Translations under genes and position numbers: made by a program
Assembly: GCA_017858095.1 (NCBI GenBank)
Contig: JAFMCB010000003.1
Location: forward strand, 1 to 64,000
Length of the DNA stretch: 64,000 nt
Direction: 5' to 3'
From: Methylophilaceae bacterium
GTDB lineage: Bacteria; Pseudomonadota; Gammaproteobacteria; Burkholderiales; Methylophilaceae
Shown: positions 36,097-49,013 of the stretch, piece after piece
How positions within the stretch are numbered: position 1 is the stretch's first letter
How the letters are laid out: each line of letters opens with the position of its first letter
The notes under the pieces: generated by a model
Told to the model about the DNA's origin: nothing
Databases searched by the model: none
The model's input: only the letters and a program-made list of their open reading frames with translations

Positions 36097-36831
36097 TTAA
36101 AAAGCTGTTATACCAAATTTAAATTTAATTTCTTTGTCTATTTTTTTGTTTTTTGTATCTGCGAATTGAATATTGATTGCATATTTATTAGAGGATACAT
36201 CAGGAATAATTTTTGAGCCAAAAGAGAGCGATACGGTAACCAGATCACTTTTTGTTAGGGGGTTTAATTTAATTTGAAAAAAACCTTTATTAGTTTTAAC
36301 TGACTGCAAAACCAAATCTTTCCTAAGCAGCATGAGTATCATATTGATAGCATCTTTTACAACCAAAAAAGGCTCCAGTCGTTTTTTAAAATAGTTTTGA
36401 CGAAATAATTTTTTTTCATTTTCAAGCCAGTATTTGAAAGCAGGAAAATCGGTTGATAAAATTCCAAAAGGACTATCGCTGCGGGATTTAATTTCTTGTA
36501 TTAAACGATCGTCACCAAAAAAATAACCTGGCTGTAACTGATTTTTTTCGAGCGCGACTTTTATTTTTTTTATTTCATTAATAATTTTTTTATTAGCCTC
36601 AGTATTTCTTTTTTTTGAGATTTTTATAGATTGTTTTTCAAGCTCCTGGATAAGTTCAACCTTTAAATCTGATCTTGACGCTGTAGCCATTAAATTAAAG
36701 ATAATTTCAAACATTGTATAGTCATGAAATTTATGATTTGTTTTTATCTGCATATCCATTTTTTGAAATAATTCCTCTATGCGAAGGAATTTTCTAATTT
36801 TTTCGTTTAATGGAAATTCGTAATTAATCAT
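36097..36831 (-). CDS. zapD: Cell division protein ZapD
   Basis: ZapD crosslinks FtsZ filaments at the division ring. The 244-residue cytosolic protein begins INYEFPLNEKIRKFLRIEEL, the hallmark start of the family (formerly DUF1342), and is mostly helical in its first two thirds with a beta-rich end. It overlaps the coaE stop by 8 bp, and yacG follows. Confidence 0.92.
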   Translation of the reverse strand: MINYEFPLNEKIRKFLRIEELFQKMDMQIKTNHKFHDYTMFEIIFNLMATASRSDLKVELIQELEKQSIKISKKRNTEANKKIINEIKKIKVALEKNQLQPGYFFGDDRLIQEIKSRSDSPFGILSTDFPAFKYWLENEKKLFRQNYFKKRLEPFLVVKDAINMILMLLRKDLVLQSVKTNKGFFQIKLNPLTKSDLVTVSLSFGSKIIPDVSSNKYAINIQFADTKNKKIDKEIKFKFGITAF

Positions 36832-37429
36832 TTTGGAGTCTTTTAATTATATTGTCATGAAAGATCTTAATTTTTTGCTTTAGTTCATCTACCGATCCAT
36901 CATTAGTAATAATATTATCAGCTTTTTCTTGCCTTTCTGATCTTTCTAATTGTGAGGCAATAATTTTATCAATAAGCTTACTATCTAATTTATCTCGAGA
37001 GCACACCCTTTCTTTTTGAGTACTTATTTTGCAATCAATTAAAAGACTTTCTTGAATTAACCCCAGGTAGGTTTTGGTTTCAAACAACAAAGGTACGATC
37101 AAAATAAGATAAGTTTGAGTGTGAAAGTTATCAATTTGATTAAGACAAGCAGTATAAATCAATGGGTGTATTAATTGCTCAAATTCTTTTTTTAGTTTTG
37201 GGTCATTAAATATCTCTGCCTTAATTAAGTAACGGTTGATCTCTTTTTTATCGTTAAGATAGCGAACACCGAATTTTTTTACTATTTCGTTATAGCCTTC
37301 ATTATTCTTAGTCGTAATTTCCTTGGCAATGTCATCTAGATCAATCACAGGCACATTAAGCTCTTTGAAAAACAAAGCAGCCATGCTCTTGCCTGATCCA
37401 ATTCCACCTGTTAATCCAACTATATGCAT
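36824..37429 (-). CDS. coaE: Dephospho-CoA kinase
   Basis: CoaE performs the last step of coenzyme A synthesis. The P-loop is GLTGGIGSGKSMAA (about residues 4-17), followed by PVIDLDDIAKE, and the lid/CoA regions VPLLFET and IASQLERSERQEKAD are typical. At 201 residues it is normal. It is first in the coaE-zapD-yacG-PCuAC gene run; pilD, often upstream, is absent here and a divergent orphan gene is found instead. Confidence 0.95.
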   Translation of the reverse strand: MHIVGLTGGIGSGKSMAALFFKELNVPVIDLDDIAKEITTKNNEGYNEIVKKFGVRYLNDKKEINRYLIKAEIFNDPKLKKEFEQLIHPLIYTACLNQIDNFHTQTYLILIVPLLFETKTYLGLIQESLLIDCKISTQKERVCSRDKLDSKLIDKIIASQLERSERQEKADNIITNDGSVDELKQKIKIFHDNIIKRLQND

Positions 37430-37500
37430 CTTAATCTTGAAATAGTGATTAATGTCACCATATTAATAATTGAAATAATATGATAACTTAGAGTTTAGAT

Positions 37501-37848
37501 ATGACAGAAAAAAAACAAAAACAATCTTTAAACCTTGATGCAGAATTTTTAAATCTCATTGACCCCGTTGTATGCAAGGTAGAAGTTGATTTGGCAAACT
37601 GGTTATTTGATTTATCCGGGGGAAAACGTTGGGTTATTGAATCTGAACATGAAAGTGAGTCCTACGTGTCTTTTTTCTTGAAACATGCAGATCAAGAAGC
37701 TGAAGTCACCCTTTATAATAGCGGTTATGCCTCAATTGATATTGATGGTGAATCAGTATTTCATGGAGATATTCTAGAAAAAAAAGGCGAAAAAGCTAAA
37801 CTTCACTACTACCGCTTGGATAATGGAGAGCGAATATTGGTCAACTAA
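37501..37848 (+). CDS. Unrecognised 115-residue soluble protein
   Basis: I do not recognise this protein. It has no signal peptide or membrane span. The first part (residues 15-50) includes VVCKVEVDLANWLFDLSGG, and the second half looks beta-rich and acidic (VTLYNSGYASIDIDGES). It stands alone, divergent from coaE by 71 bp and convergent with ispB with a 4-bp overlap. The codon usage looks like its neighbours and the frame is clean, so it is probably a real gene. Confidence 0.6.
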   Translation: MTEKKQKQSLNLDAEFLNLIDPVVCKVEVDLANWLFDLSGGKRWVIESEHESESYVSFFLKHADQEAEVTLYNSGYASIDIDGESVFHGDILEKKGEKAKLHYYRLDNGERILVN

Positions 37849-38813
37849 CTTTTACGGTTGATGGCGAACTCTGCAATCTGCAAAAGCATTTTTTTATAGA
37901 TAGTTGGCTTCTCTTCTGAAATTGTCTCTTCAATGGTGAGTAAATAATCTTTAGCGCGTGCCCTGACAAGCTCAATAGCTTTGGTTTCTTCAAGAATGGC
38001 AATAATATTTGGTAGCTCATTGATTTTATTCATTTTTATCGAATTTTTAATAAGATTAGATTGAGTTTTTGAACCCTTCTTGATGGCATAAATTAATGGC
38101 AAGGTTATTTTACCTTCGGCTAGATCATCGCCAATATTTTTGCCAATTTCGGTTTCATTCCCTGAGTAATCTAAAATATCATCAGTAATTTGAAAAATCA
38201 TACCAAAGCATTCACCAAGCTTTGATAAATTTCTTAATCTCGCACCTTTTTCGTTGTTAATAACTCCTGACAATAAACTACTCGCTTCAAATAACTTCGC
38301 TGTTTTTTGTTTAATTACTCGAAAATAATTTTTTTCATCCATGTCGGCATTGTTTATATTCAATAGCTGCATAATCTCACCCTCAGAAATTGCGTTGGTT
38401 GTATCAGCAAGAATATTCATGATTTTCATATTGTTGATTTGCACCATCATTTGAAATGAGCGTGAATAGATGAAGTCTCCTACTAGGACACTTGCTGAAT
38501 TCCCAAATACTGTATTTGCAGTCTTAATGTTCCTTCTTTTTGTTGATTGATCAACAACGTCATCATGCAGCAGTGTTGCGGTGTGGATAAACTCAATAAT
38601 AGCTGCAAGATGGTGATTTTTTTCGTTAATTTCTCCTATCATTCCAGCACTAAGAAGGTGTAAAATTGGCCGCATTCGTTTGCCGCCACTATTAATGATA
38701 TGCGAGGAAATTTGATTGATTAAAGCAACATCGGAATGTAACGATTGCCGAATAACTTGATTAACGCATTCTATGTCCTCAGTGAGAGGTTTGAGTATTT
38801 TTTCGAGTGACAA
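37845..38813 (-). CDS. ispB: Octaprenyl diphosphate synthase IspB
   Basis: This trans-prenyltransferase makes the ubiquinone side chain. The two aspartate-rich motifs are LLHDDVVDQS (about residues 76-85) and QITDDILDYSG (about 207-217), with GGKRMRPIL near residue 43. The 322-residue length is typical. The start appears to be TTG at 38813; no ATG lies upstream in frame. As in many proteobacteria it is divergent from rplU-rpmA. Confidence 0.94.
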   Translation of the reverse strand: MSLEKILKPLTEDIECVNQVIRQSLHSDVALINQISSHIINSGGKRMRPILHLLSAGMIGEINEKNHHLAAIIEFIHTATLLHDDVVDQSTKRRNIKTANTVFGNSASVLVGDFIYSRSFQMMVQINNMKIMNILADTTNAISEGEIMQLLNINNADMDEKNYFRVIKQKTAKLFEASSLLSGVINNEKGARLRNLSKLGECFGMIFQITDDILDYSGNETEIGKNIGDDLAEGKITLPLIYAIKKGSKTQSNLIKNSIKMNKINELPNIIAILEETKAIELVRARAKDYLLTIEETISEEKPTIYKKMLLQIAEFAINRKS

Positions 38814-38907
38814 AGTAAAAGGATTATATGGATTAATTAAGACCGAGATTTTAGCATAAACTCTGTTTGTATGACTGCTAAACTGGCAATATCACATATG
38901 TAATTTA

Positions 38908-38936
38908 TTGATCATTTAGGAAAATTTCAGTATAAT
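38908..38936 (+). promoter_or_regulatory. Sigma-70 promoter of rplU-rpmA
   Basis: TTGATC (38908-38913) and TATAAT (38931-38936) are separated by 17 bp, close to the sigma-70 consensus. The -10 box lies about 33 bp before the rplU start, leaving a short leader with AAGGG before the ATG. This is the clearest promoter in the window. Confidence 0.75.
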
Positions 38937-38969
38937 CCACCACTTTCTAAGAATACTTAAGGGCACATG

Positions 38970-39284
38970 ATGTACGCAGTTATTAAAACAGGTGGTAAAC
39001 AATATAAGGTTGCTGAGGGAGACACTTTAAAAGTTGAAAAGTTAACTTCAGAAATTGGCAAATCAGTAAACATTGACTCTGTGTTATCTGTGATTGATGG
39101 CGACAAGGTTACAATTGGTACCCCTATTGTTAAAGGTGCAAGTGTCGATGCAACAGTGGTCTCTCATGGCCGTGGAGATAAGGTTATTATCTTTAAAATG
39201 AATAGAAGAAAGCACTACCGTAAAACCCAAGGGCACCGTCAAAGTTTTACAGAACTTAAAATTAATAAAATTGCAGTTAAATAA
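38970..39284 (+). CDS. rplU: 50S ribosomal protein L21
   Basis: L21 binds 23S rRNA near L20. The start [14 protein letters not shown] and the C-terminal [13 protein letters not shown] region are the family signature. There are two adjacent ATGs; the second (38970) gives the canonical start and has AAGGG at a better distance (6 nt). The 104-residue product is normal. rpmA follows after 16 bp, and both are read from the promoter at 38908. Confidence 0.97.
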   Translation: MYAVIKTGGKQYKVAEGDTLKVEKLTSEIGKSVNIDSVLSVIDGDKVTIGTPIVKGASVDATVVSHGRGDKVIIFKMNRRKHYRKTQGHRQSFTELKINKIAVK

Positions 39285-39300
39285 ATATTAGGATCTAATC

Positions 39301-39558
39301 ATGGCACATAAAAAAGCGGGCGGAAGCTCAAGAAACGGAAGAGACTCTCACTCCAAAAGGTTGGGGGTTAAAGTATTTGGTGATCAGTTCGTAAGAGCTG
39401 GAGGGATTATTTTACGACAGCGCGGTACCAAAATGCATCCGGGTGAGAATGTTGGCATGGGGAAAGATCATACTTTATTTGCAAAATCTGATGGCAAAGT
39501 AAGTTTTTCAGTAAAGGGTGCATTAAAAAGAAAAATCGTTAGCGTAATATCTGCTTGA
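39301..39558 (+). CDS. rpmA: 50S ribosomal protein L27
   Basis: L27 lines the peptidyl transferase centre with its N-terminus. The protein starts [20 protein letters not shown] and contains [11 protein letters not shown], both diagnostic. At 85 residues it is the usual size; no cleavable N-terminal extension of the Firmicute type is present. A strong terminator follows 19 bp after the stop and separates it from obgE. Confidence 0.98.
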   Translation: MAHKKAGGSSRNGRDSHSKRLGVKVFGDQFVRAGGIILRQRGTKMHPGENVGMGKDHTLFAKSDGKVSFSVKGALKRKIVSVISA

Positions 39559-39568
39559 TTTTTATTAA

Positions 39569-41762
<2,194 letters not shown>

Positions 41763-42260
41763 ATGAGTGAACAAAAGCCACAAGTTGCAATTATCATGGG
41801 TTCCAATAGTGACTGGCCAATTATGCAAAATGCTGCATCTACTCTCGAAGATTTTAATATTTCTTTTGAGGCGAAAGTTATTTCTGCACACAGAACGCCA
41901 GATATGATGTTTGAGTTCGCAGAAAATGCGCAAAAAAATGGTTTTAAGGTAATTATTGCGGGGGCGGGTGGGTCAGCGCATCTCCCCGGGATGGTTGCCT
42001 CTAAGACTATCTTGCCTGTCTTAGGCGTGCCTATTCCAACAAAACACCTTGCTGGGCAAGACTCACTTCTTTCAATAGTCCAAATGCCTAAGGGGATTCC
42101 TGTAGCTACTTTTGCAATTGGTGAGGCAGGAGCAGTTAATGCTGCGCTTTTTGCGGCGTCATTGCTGGCGAAAGATGATGAAAGTATTAAAATTAAATTG
42201 AAAGAGTTCAGGAAGAGTCAAGAAGCAAGTGTTATGAAGATGACGTTAGATCAAAAATAA
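41763..42260 (+). CDS. purE: N5-carboxyaminoimidazole ribonucleotide mutase PurE
   Basis: PurE interconverts N5-CAIR and CAIR in purine synthesis. The signature [28 protein letters not shown] and [16 protein letters not shown] are all visible in a 165-residue protein. It abuts the proB stop, and purK follows after 5 bp, so PurE works with the PurK-made substrate. Confidence 0.97.
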   Translation: MSEQKPQVAIIMGSNSDWPIMQNAASTLEDFNISFEAKVISAHRTPDMMFEFAENAQKNGFKVIIAGAGGSAHLPGMVASKTILPVLGVPIPTKHLAGQDSLLSIVQMPKGIPVATFAIGEAGAVNAALFAASLLAKDDESIKIKLKEFRKSQEASVMKMTLDQK

Positions 42261-42265
42261 AAATT

Positions 42266-43402
42266 ATGACTGCAATAGTAAAGCCTTCAATGCTTGCGAT
42301 GCTAGGTGGTGGTCAACTTGGCCGTTTTTTTGTTGTGTCTGCGCAAAAACTTGGCTATCAAGTTACCGTGCTCGACCCAGACCCTAATAGTCCAGCAGGT
42401 AAATTAGCGGATGTACACTTATGTCAAAAGTACGATGATCAAGATGCGCTAGATATCATCATTAAAACTTGTAAGGCTGCATCTACCGAATTTGAAAATA
42501 TCCCAGCTAAGACCTTAGAATGCCTCCAGAAAGCAATAATTGTTAGACCGAGCGCTTATGCTGTATCGATTGCTCAGAATCGTATATTGGAGAAAAGTTT
42601 TTTAAAGAAAAATAATTTTCCTGTTGGTGATTTTAAAGTTATTGAAACCGTGAATGATATCAAATCTGTTGACTCTTCTCTTTTCCCAGCAATCTTAAAA
42701 ATTGCTCAATTTGGATATGATGGTAAAGGTCAAATTCACGTTAATAACATGGAAGAGTTAAATAGAGCTTTCACACAATTTAAATTGCAACCTTGTGTTT
42801 TGGAAAAAAAATTAAATCTTCATACCGAAGTATCCGTCGTGATGGCACGTTCTAATGATGACAAAAAAGTTTTTTATCCTTTAATAGAGAATAAACACGT
42901 CAACGGTATTCTCGATAATTCAACCATCCCAGCCAATATAGATAAAAAATTATCAGAGTGTGCTAGAGATATCGCAGATAGATTATCCACTGCCCTAGAA
43001 TATGTTGGTGTAATGGCAGTAGAATTTTTTATAGCAAATGGCTCAATTTTCGTTAATGAAATCGCACCAAGGCCACACAACTCAGGTCACTTTTCTCTTG
43101 ATGCTTGTCTGAATAATCAATTCGATCAACAAGTAAGAGCGCTGGTAGGTCTGCCACTGGTAGACACCTCAATTCATTCGAAAGCTATCATGGTTAATTT
43201 ACTTGGGGATGTTTGGTTTCAGGGAGACCAATTAATTAGCCCCCCATTTGAAGAAATTAAGGCAGAAAATATTGCAATTCACCTTTATGGAAAAAAGGAC
43301 CCCCGAAGAGGAAGAAAAATGGGGCATTTTACTGTGACAGGGGATGATACAAAAGAAATACTCAGTGCCGTCAAACTAATAAGGGCAAAGCTCTCTATGT
43401 GA
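42266..43402 (+). CDS. purK: N5-carboxyaminoimidazole ribonucleotide synthase PurK
   Basis: PurK is an ATP-grasp enzyme that carboxylates AIR with bicarbonate. The start MLGGGQLGRFFVVSAQKLGY, the ATP-grasp residues in KIAQFGYDGKGQ (about 145), and VNEIAPRPHNSGHF (about 265) are typical. The 378-residue length is normal. It is the last gene of the obgE-proB-purE-purK run and converges with rpsT. Confidence 0.96.
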   Translation: MTAIVKPSMLAMLGGGQLGRFFVVSAQKLGYQVTVLDPDPNSPAGKLADVHLCQKYDDQDALDIIIKTCKAASTEFENIPAKTLECLQKAIIVRPSAYAVSIAQNRILEKSFLKKNNFPVGDFKVIETVNDIKSVDSSLFPAILKIAQFGYDGKGQIHVNNMEELNRAFTQFKLQPCVLEKKLNLHTEVSVVMARSNDDKKVFYPLIENKHVNGILDNSTIPANIDKKLSECARDIADRLSTALEYVGVMAVEFFIANGSIFVNEIAPRPHNSGHFSLDACLNNQFDQQVRALVGLPLVDTSIHSKAIMVNLLGDVWFQGDQLISPPFEEIKAENIAIHLYGKKDPRRGRKMGHFTVTGDDTKEILSAVKLIRAKLSM

Positions 43403-43416
43403 TAACTACAGAGGCT

Positions 43417-43677
43417 TTACAGGGATTTAATTGCTGAATTGAGTCTTGATTTATGTCTAGCAGCCTTGTTCTTATGAACAATTTTTTTATCCGCAATACG
43501 GTCAATAATTGAAATATTTTGATCAAACGCTTCTTTTGCTAATTTTTTATCACCACCTTGAATAGCTTTAACAATTTTTTTGATAGCAGTTCTAAAGGCT
43601 GACTTCAAGCTGGCATTGTGAGCTCGTTGTGAATCATTTTGTCTAGCACGTTTTCTTGCTTGTGCAGTATTAGCCAT
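43417..43677 (-). CDS. rpsT: 30S ribosomal protein S20
   Basis: S20 binds the 5' domain of 16S rRNA. The 86-residue, lysine-rich helical protein begins [20 protein letters not shown] and ends [11 protein letters not shown], as the family does. It stands alone, with its own promoter presumably in the 143 bp shared with the divergent murJ, the usual rpsT/murJ arrangement. Confidence 0.97.
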   Translation of the reverse strand: MANTAQARKRARQNDSQRAHNASLKSAFRTAIKKIVKAIQGGDKKLAKEAFDQNISIIDRIADKKIVHKNKAARHKSRLNSAIKSL

Positions 43678-43820
43678 AGAGTAAAATCCTTGTGTACATG
43701 AATTAAATAACCCCGTATTCTATCTAGTTCCTTACTTTTATACAAGTCATTTAGTCTAATTATGAAGAGATTAATAACTTCAAACTATCACTAAACCCAC
43801 ATGGTAAAATTCTCCCTGCT

Positions 43821-45356
43821 ATGAATTTATTTAAAACTTTATTTGGCGTTGGAAGTATGACGTTTTTATCAAGAATTTTAGGATTTTTGAGGGACAGTAT
43901 TATTGCACGCGTTTTTGGTGCCGGATTAGCAACCGACGCTTTTTTTGTTGCTTTTAAAATACCCAATTTATTAAGACGTATTTCAGCAGAAGGAGCTTTT
44001 ACGCAAGCATTTGTTCCTATTTTAGGTGAATATAAAACAAAAAAATCAACTGCAGATGTCGCCATACTCGTCAATAAAGTTACAACACTTTTGGCTATTT
44101 TCTTAGTTTTAATAACATTGCTGGGGGTTTTTGGTGCCCCTTGGTTAATCTACATGAGTGCACCAGGATTTGCCCAAAATCCAACAAAATTTAACTTAAC
44201 CATTGATTTGCTGCAGATTACTTTCCCATATATTTTTTTTATTTCGCTGGTTTCTCTCGCTGGGGGGATTTTAAATACTTATGGTAAGTTTCTTGTTCCA
44301 GCATTTACCCCAGTGTGGCTTAATCTTTCCTTCATTATTGGCGCCCTTTTTTTCTCTCAATATTTTGAAAAGCCAGTTTATGTTTTAGCATGGGCGGTTT
44401 TTTTTGGTGGATTATTGCAGCTTTTCTTTCAGATTCCATTCTTAAAACAAATTGGACTTATCCCAAAACCTGATCTTGATTTACGTGATGCTGGTGTGTG
44501 GCGTATTTTAAAGTTAATGGGACCAGCCGTTATTGGTGTCTCAATAACTCAGATATCTTTACTAATTAATACTATTTTTGCATCTTTTCTTGCCATAGGC
44601 AGCGTTTCTTGGCTTTATTATGCTGATCGACTGATGGAATTCCCAGTTGGTATTTTAGGTGTCGCGCTTAGTACGATTTTGTTACCGAATCTCTCGAAGA
44701 GTTTTGCGAGTAAAAATAATAAATCGTATTCAAAGCTCTTAAATTGGGGGCTAAAATTAGGCCTTGTTTTTGCTGCTCCTGCAGCAGTGGCATTATTTAT
44801 CTTATCTACCCCATTGATTACAACATTATTCTATTACGGCGCCTTTACAGCACATGACGTACAAATGACGCATTATGCCGTGATGGCTTACAGTATTGGT
44901 TTAGTAGGATTGATTATTGTAAAAATTCTTGCCCCTGCATTTTATGCGCAACAAAATATTAAAACCCCTGTAAAAATTGCACTTTTTACGTTGCTATGCA
45001 CACAATTTATGAATTTGTTATTTATTGGTTTTTTTCAGCATGCAGGTCTGGCTTTAGCAATTGGTTTGGGCGCATGCGTTAACGCTTCTTTACTTCTTTA
45101 CTTTTTAAGAAAGACTAGTTTTTTTACTCTTGATCAAGATTGGCCAGTATTTTTGTTCAAATTACTTATTAGTTTGGTGATTTTGGCTGTTGTACTTCTC
45201 TTTTTAAGAGGAAGTAATGACGCTTGGGTTTACTATTCCTTTTTTGAGAAACTTAAATTTTTATCGATAGCGATAATTTTTGGTGGTTTTGTTTATTTTT
45301 TGAGTTTGTGGCTCTTGGGAATAAAGTTAAAACAATTTATCAAGCAAACTAATTAA
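43821..45356 (+). CDS. murJ: Lipid II flippase MurJ
   Basis: MurJ moves lipid II across the inner membrane for peptidoglycan synthesis. The 511-residue protein has about 14 helices and begins with the family block SRILGFLRDSIIARVFG (about residues 15-31), then DAFFVAFKIPNLLRRISAEG, TQAFVPIL and later YYADRLMEFPVGILG. It lies divergent from rpsT, and ribF starts 2 nt after its stop. Confidence 0.96.
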   Translation: MNLFKTLFGVGSMTFLSRILGFLRDSIIARVFGAGLATDAFFVAFKIPNLLRRISAEGAFTQAFVPILGEYKTKKSTADVAILVNKVTTLLAIFLVLITLLGVFGAPWLIYMSAPGFAQNPTKFNLTIDLLQITFPYIFFISLVSLAGGILNTYGKFLVPAFTPVWLNLSFIIGALFFSQYFEKPVYVLAWAVFFGGLLQLFFQIPFLKQIGLIPKPDLDLRDAGVWRILKLMGPAVIGVSITQISLLINTIFASFLAIGSVSWLYYADRLMEFPVGILGVALSTILLPNLSKSFASKNNKSYSKLLNWGLKLGLVFAAPAAVALFILSTPLITTLFYYGAFTAHDVQMTHYAVMAYSIGLVGLIIVKILAPAFYAQQNIKTPVKIALFTLLCTQFMNLLFIGFFQHAGLALAIGLGACVNASLLLYFLRKTSFFTLDQDWPVFLFKLLISLVILAVVLLFLRGSNDAWVYYSFFEKLKFLSIAIIFGGFVYFLSLWLLGIKLKQFIKQTN

Positions 45357-45358
45357 AC

Positions 45359-46255
45359 ATGGATATCTTTCGGCATTTTGATAAGCAATCCCAAGCATGT
45401 GTTATGACAGTAGGTAACTATGATGGTATTCACTTGGGACATCAATGCCTATTAAATCAGGTTATCAAGCTTGCAAAAAAGGATGATCGACAATCTGCGG
45501 TAATGACTTTTGAACCTCACCCAAAAGAGTTCTTTAATTCAAATACTGCTCCAGCCCGTATAATTAGCCTGAGAGAAAAACTAGAGTTGTTTGAGGCCGT
45601 TGGAGTTGAGCGTGTGCATGTAATTCGTTTTGATAGTGAATTTGCAAAATTTACTGCTACAAATTTTATTCAAATTCTAAAAAATAATTTATATGTTAAA
45701 ACACTGGTTTTAGGAAAAGACTTTCGATTTGGCCAAAGGAGGGCAGGCGATATCAATACGCTGAAGGCGGCAGGACTTGAGATTGATATTGTCGATGAAT
45801 TTCTAGTGAATAATGAACGGGTATCAAGTTCTCTTGTTAGAGAGGCTTTGGCACAAGGTAATTTTAAAAAAGTCTCCATCCTACTAGGGCGATCTTATGC
45901 AATTTCGGGCAAGGTAATTCATGGTGATAAACGTGGCAGGGAAATTGGTTTTCCTACGGCAAATATTCATATGCTGCACGAACGTCCCCCATTAAGAGGC
46001 GTCTTTGCTGTAAAATTAGATCATAATCTCGGTGTGGCTAATTTAGGAATTCGACCTACTGTTGGTGGTTCATCTCAGCTTAATTTAGAAGTACATCTTT
46101 TTAATTTTTCAGAGGATTTGTATGGCAAACATGTGCATGTTACTTTTTTAAAAAAAATAAGGGACGAAAAAAAATTTAGTAGCATTAAGGAATTAAAAAA
46201 ACAAATAGAAATTGATATCAAGGATGCAAAAACTTATCTAAAAAATTATGAATGA
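45359..46255 (+). CDS. ribF: Bifunctional riboflavin kinase/FAD synthetase RibF
   Basis: RibF makes FMN and FAD. The N-terminal adenylyltransferase domain has [12 protein letters not shown] (about residues 20-31) and the ISSxxIR-like [10 protein letters not shown] (about 157). The C-terminal flavokinase domain has [14 protein letters not shown] (about 195-208). It is 298 residues. The murJ-ribF-ileS-lspA order is a common proteobacterial operon. Its stop overlaps ileS by 8 bp. Confidence 0.95.
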   Translation: MDIFRHFDKQSQACVMTVGNYDGIHLGHQCLLNQVIKLAKKDDRQSAVMTFEPHPKEFFNSNTAPARIISLREKLELFEAVGVERVHVIRFDSEFAKFTATNFIQILKNNLYVKTLVLGKDFRFGQRRAGDINTLKAAGLEIDIVDEFLVNNERVSSSLVREALAQGNFKKVSILLGRSYAISGKVIHGDKRGREIGFPTANIHMLHERPPLRGVFAVKLDHNLGVANLGIRPTVGGSSQLNLEVHLFNFSEDLYGKHVHVTFLKKIRDEKKFSSIKELKKQIEIDIKDAKTYLKNYE

Positions 46256-49013
46256 GAAAAAATATAAATTAAATCTTCCAGAAACTGATTTTCCTATGCG
46301 GGGGGATTTGGCAAAACGTGAGCCTACTTGGTTAAAAAAATGGCAGGAAAACAAACTCTATCAGTCAATTGCAAAATCAAGAGAGGGTAAACCAAAGTTT
46401 ATCTTGCATGATGGCCCACCCTATGCCAACGGCGATATTCACATAGGCCATGCAGTTAATAAAATTTTAAAAGACTTTATCATAAAATCAAAAACTCTCT
46501 CAGGATTTGATGCGCCTTATGTCCCTGGTTGGGATTGCCATGGCTTACCAATTGAACTAGTTGTTGAAAAAAAATATGGTAAAAATATTGAGCCAGAAAA
46601 ATTTAGATCCCTTTGTCATGCTTATGCATTAGAGCAGGTGGATAAACAAAAGAAAGATTTTCAACGATTAGGTGTGTTGGGTGACTGGGATAACCCCTAT
46701 CTAACTTTAGATAATCAAACAGAGGCAGATATCGTTAGATCTTTAGGAAAAATATTTGATAACGGCTTTCTCTATCAAGGCAGTAAACCAGTTCATTGGT
46801 GCACAGATTGTGGCTCTGCCCTAGCTGAAGCTGAAGTTGAATATGAAGACAAAACGTCACCAGCTGTTGATGTTGCTTTTAAATCAATAAATGAAGAAAT
46901 CAATAAAAAATTTTCCATTAATGAAGAAAAAGAGATATTTGCTGTTATTTGGACGACGACTCCATGGACTTTACCAGCAAATGAGGCAATTGCGGTTCAT
47001 CCAAAATTAGAATATGGATTTTATGATTTTGATAGTAAGGTTTTATTGATTGCGAAATCATTGGCGAAGGAAAGATTAAATAAATATGGAAAGAATTTAA
47101 AATTATTAGGCTCTTGTCATGGTGCGGATCTAGAAGGAATGAATTTCCAACATCCTTTTCTCATGAAAAAAGTTCCAATTGTATGTGGTGATCATGTCAC
47201 TACCGAATCAGGTACTGGTCTTGTTCATACAGCACCAGCGCATGGCTTAGATGATTATATTGTGGGATCAAAATATGAGTTACCCATAGAAAATCCAGTA
47301 AATGAGCATGGATGCTTCAAAAAAAATGTTCCTTTTTTTGCTGGACAAACTGTTTGGGAATCTAATCCAAATGTAATTAAGTTATTAAAAGAAAATGATT
47401 GTTTAATACATGCAGAGTCCTATGCACATAGCTACCCCCATTGCTGGCGTCATAAGACCCCGATAATTTTTAGAGCTACGCCCCAATGGTTTATTGGCAT
47501 GAACAATGCAAACAGTAAAAAACAAACCCTTCGTGAGCTTTCAAATAAAGCGGTGGAGGCTACAAAATTTTATCCAAGTTGGGGCAGAAGTCGTCTTGAA
47601 TCCATGATAAAAAATCGACCTGATTGGTGCGTTTCACGCCAAAGAAATTGGGGGGTACCTATACCGATTTTCCTTCACAAAGAAACCTCCGAACCACATC
47701 CAAAGACAGCACATTTTTTTGAAGCAATTGCAAAAAAAATAGAAATAGAGGGGATGGGCGCTTGGTTTAATTTAAAAATTGAAGAATTTTTGGGTAAAGA
47801 GGCAAAAGAATATATAAAAATTTCTGATACATTGGATGTCTGGTTTGATTCTGGCACAACGCATGAATCTGTTTTATCAAAAAATAAAAATTTACATTGC
47901 CCCGCAGACTTATATCTTGAGGGATCTGATCAGCACCGAGGCTGGTTTCAATCAAGTTTACTTACAAGCTGTGCAATCAACGGAAAGGCACCATACAAGG
48001 CACTTTTAACCCATGGTTTTGTTGTCGATGGACAGGGTTACAAAATGAGTAAATCTAAAGGAAATGTTATTTCGCCTCAAAAGATTATGGATCAATATGG
48101 CGCTGATATATTAAGGCTTTGGGTGGCGACTACAGACTATTCTGGCGAACTCAATATATCCGATGAGATTATTAAGCGTGTTGCTGATAGCTATCGACGC
48201 ATTCGCAATACATTACGCTTTTTATCCTCCAATTTAGAGGATTATAATCATCAGAAAATGGCGGTAGCACCTGAGAATATGCTAACAATTGATCGCTATG
48301 CAATTTATATCCTGAATAAACTACAACAGCAAATAATTTCAGATTATGATAACTATGAATTTTATTTAGCTATTCAAAAATTAGTAAGTTTTTGCTCAGA
48401 GGACTTAGGTGGGTTTTATCTTGATATCCTAAAAGATCGGCTTTACACTTCTGGTGAAAATAGCCTTGCCCGTCGTTCTGCGCAATCAGCGCTTCACCAT
48501 ATTACACATGCATTGATGCGCTTAATGGCACCAATTTTAAGCTTTACTGCACATGAGTTGTGGGAAATCATTCACAAAGAAAAGAATTCAATATCGGTTT
48601 TTGAGGATTATTGGTATGCAATACCAGAGCATCAGCTTAGCGATGACCAATTAGAGGCTTGGAACTTGATCCGTCAAATCAGAGACAAAGCAAATAAACA
48701 TATAGAAACACTTAGGGAAGCAGGCGAAGTTGGTTCATCATTACAGGCAAATATCTCTCTAGAGTTAACTGATAAAGAGTTTGAAAAAATAAAATTATTT
48801 GAGTCTGATTTAAAATTTATTTTTATTACCTCTGCGGTTGAAATTATGAAAGCAAAAACTTTCAGTATTGAGGTTATACCATCCCCAAATAGTAAATGTG
48901 ATCGTTGCTGGCATTATGCCAAATCTGTTGGCCAAGATAGTGAGCATCCAAGTATATGCCAGCGCTGCATATCAAATTTGTTTGGGAAAGGTGAAGTAAG
49001 AGTTCATGCATAA
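46248..49013 (+). CDS. ileS: Isoleucyl-tRNA synthetase
   Basis: This 921-residue class I synthetase charges tRNA-Ile. The HIGH motif lies in [16 protein letters not shown] (about residues 57-73) and KMSKS in [10 protein letters not shown] (about 600). The CP1 editing domain is present between them ([24 protein letters not shown] with the editing Asp following). The C-terminal zinc site CDRCWHYA and CQRC is intact. It overlaps both ribF and lspA by 8 bp. Confidence 0.97.
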   Translation: MNEKKYKLNLPETDFPMRGDLAKREPTWLKKWQENKLYQSIAKSREGKPKFILHDGPPYANGDIHIGHAVNKILKDFIIKSKTLSGFDAPYVPGWDCHGLPIELVVEKKYGKNIEPEKFRSLCHAYALEQVDKQKKDFQRLGVLGDWDNPYLTLDNQTEADIVRSLGKIFDNGFLYQGSKPVHWCTDCGSALAEAEVEYEDKTSPAVDVAFKSINEEINKKFSINEEKEIFAVIWTTTPWTLPANEAIAVHPKLEYGFYDFDSKVLLIAKSLAKERLNKYGKNLKLLGSCHGADLEGMNFQHPFLMKKVPIVCGDHVTTESGTGLVHTAPAHGLDDYIVGSKYELPIENPVNEHGCFKKNVPFFAGQTVWESNPNVIKLLKENDCLIHAESYAHSYPHCWRHKTPIIFRATPQWFIGMNNANSKKQTLRELSNKAVEATKFYPSWGRSRLESMIKNRPDWCVSRQRNWGVPIPIFLHKETSEPHPKTAHFFEAIAKKIEIEGMGAWFNLKIEEFLGKEAKEYIKISDTLDVWFDSGTTHESVLSKNKNLHCPADLYLEGSDQHRGWFQSSLLTSCAINGKAPYKALLTHGFVVDGQGYKMSKSKGNVISPQKIMDQYGADILRLWVATTDYSGELNISDEIIKRVADSYRRIRNTLRFLSSNLEDYNHQKMAVAPENMLTIDRYAIYILNKLQQQIISDYDNYEFYLAIQKLVSFCSEDLGGFYLDILKDRLYTSGENSLARRSAQSALHHITHALMRLMAPILSFTAHELWEIIHKEKNSISVFEDYWYAIPEHQLSDDQLEAWNLIRQIRDKANKHIETLREAGEVGSSLQANISLELTDKEFEKIKLFESDLKFIFITSAVEIMKAKTFSIEVIPSPNSKCDRCWHYAKSVGQDSEHPSICQRCISNLFGKGEVRVHA

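Noticed and set aside
36001-36216. Plus-strand frame of 71 codons
   Set aside because: It lies opposite yacG and the end of zapD, both well supported by conserved motifs.
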